Source: an uncultured Acidimicrobiia bacterium (lineage in GTDB: Bacteria; Actinomycetota; Acidimicrobiia; Spongiisociales; JAENVV01). From it: a stretch of 5,507 bases of DNA. Location: the NCBI GenBank assembly GCA_905480085.1, contig CAJQPD010000338.1:1-5507 (forward strand). The letters are read 5' to 3'. The notes beneath the pieces are model-generated. The model saw only the letters and a program-made list of their open reading frames with translations, had not been told where the DNA came from and did not search any database. The translations under genes were made by a program, and so were the position numbers. This document shows, piece after piece, positions 4,859 to 5,507 of this stretch. Positions within the stretch are counted from its first letter, which is position 1. Every line of letters begins with the position of its first letter.

Positions 4859-5507
4859 GCCGGCGCGGCTAGCACGCTTGGCCACGTCGGCCGCCACGGC
4901 CGACTCATACAATTCGGAGATTTTGGAGGTAATCGGACCGATCGCGCCATCAGCGAACTCGTGGCCGTCAACCGACCGAACCGGGGTAACCCCACCGAAC
5001 GTTCCGGTCACAAATGCTTCGTCCGCGCCGTGAACGAGATCAAGATCGAAATCGGCGACGTGAATCGGTATGCCGGCGTTCTGACAAACCTCGATAACAA
5101 CCCCCCGGGTTATGCCGGGCAGGCAGTACTCCCCCGTCGAAGTCCACACCTGGCCGTCGGAGACGGCAAAAAAATTCGTAGCGTTACAGGTAGCGACATG
5201 GCCGTTTACGTCGAGCATGAGCGCTTCGTCACACCCCGCATCGACGGCCTCGATCAGTGCCATAACCTCGTGGAGCTTCGAATGACAGTTGATTCGCTGA
5301 TCAAGCGTGTTGGGAGGGGGACGCCGAACCGACGCAGTAAACAGACTGACCCCCGAACGCGCCACCGACGGATCGGCTTGTTTGTACTCGGGAATGACAA
5401 CCACCGTTGGGCCGGAAACCAGATTCGACGGATGTTGCGAGGGGGTTTTCTTTCTGCCTCGTGACACCATCAGCCGAACATGGACCCCATCGATCATGCC
5501 ATTGCGG
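4847..5507 (-). CDS. Class IV (BCAT/D-AAT-fold) aminotransferase-like protein, N-terminus off the right edge
   Basis: About 219 C-terminal residues are visible; the reading frame stays open through base 5507, so the Met at 5497-5495 is internal (it reads RNGMIDGVHVRLMVSRG, a typical mid-protein segment). The fold assignment is firm: GCDEALMLD..G, NATNFFAV, LPGITR and TGTFGGVTPV are class IV landmarks, the last two forming the PLP-phosphate cup. Two catalytic positions differ. In RINCHSKLHEVMALIEA the usual PLP-lysine position is Asn (codon 5288-5290), with a Lys four residues later (5276-5278). In HVATCNATNFF the Glu that contacts the PLP ring nitrogen is Thr. It may therefore be an unusual PLP enzyme or a non-transaminating relative. 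It is closest in style to the C-terminal half of plant 'branched-chain aminotransferase-like' fusion proteins. It is the first visible gene of a three-gene operon, overlapping the next by 4 nt. Substrate unknown. Confidence 0.9.
   Translation of the reverse strand, partial: RNGMIDGVHVRLMVSRGRKKTPSQHPSNLVSGPTVVVIPEYKQADPSVARSGVSLFTASVRRPPPNTLDQRINCHSKLHEVMALIEAVDAGCDEALMLDVNGHVATCNATNFFAVSDGQVWTSTGEYCLPGITRGVVIEVCQNAGIPIHVADFDLDLVHGADEAFVTGTFGGVTPVRSVDGHEFADGAIGPITSKISELYESAVAADVAKRASRAGGDR

Noticed and set aside
4832..5464. 210-codon plus-strand open frame opposite the aminotransferase-like gene
   Set aside because: It is antisense to a clear class IV fold and its translation shows no recognisable motif, so it is a shadow frame.

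Overview
The window looks like chromosomal DNA from a GC-rich actinobacterium. The left-edge gene reads as mycothiol synthase (mshD), which is confined to mycothiol-making Actinobacteria. The next best clue is a DUF6159-type membrane protein, a family I associate with Actinobacteria. The genus cannot be fixed from the sequence; a lineage outside the classic Streptomyces/Mycobacterium models (for example Acidimicrobiia-like) is only a guess. I see no rRNA, tRNA, CRISPR array, insertion sequence or phage gene.

Layout. (1) Bases 1-595, minus strand: the first two thirds of mshD, running off the left edge. (2) Bases 596-724: divergent spacer. (3) 725-1684, plus: a patatin-like lipid acyl hydrolase with an intact Ser-Asp dyad. 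(4) 1771-2658, minus: a lipoprotein D,D-carboxypeptidase-like enzyme (peptidase M15 type), convergent with the patatin gene. (5) 2659-2759: a spacer of about 100 bp holding a good promoter and ribosome binding site for (6) 2760-3572, plus: a six-helix DUF6159-type membrane protein. (7) 3573-3794: a convergent spacer with a startless open stretch that may be the worn tail of a YCII-like gene. (8) 5507 down to 3795, minus: a tight three-gene operon, read right to left. It contains a class IV aminotransferase-fold protein (start off the right edge), a sulfotransferase-fold protein overlapping it by 4 nt, and a small four-helix membrane protein starting 9 nt after that.

The operon at the right is the most interesting part. 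The aminotransferase-like and sulfotransferase-like proteins match the two halves of a fused protein I recall from plants, annotated 'branched-chain-amino-acid aminotransferase-like', whose function is not settled as far as I know. Here they are separate but translationally coupled genes. By ungapped alignment to IlvE and D-amino-acid aminotransferase, the aminotransferase partner has Asn where the PLP-lysine is expected and Thr where the Glu that contacts the PLP ring nitrogen is expected, yet keeps the phosphate-binding GIT and GT motifs. It may therefore be a PLP or phosphate-ligand protein with different chemistry, or it may use a lysine four residues further on. The other genes concern redox-buffer synthesis (mshD), lipid hydrolysis (patatin) and the cell envelope (M15 lipoprotein, DUF6159), with no obvious shared pathway.
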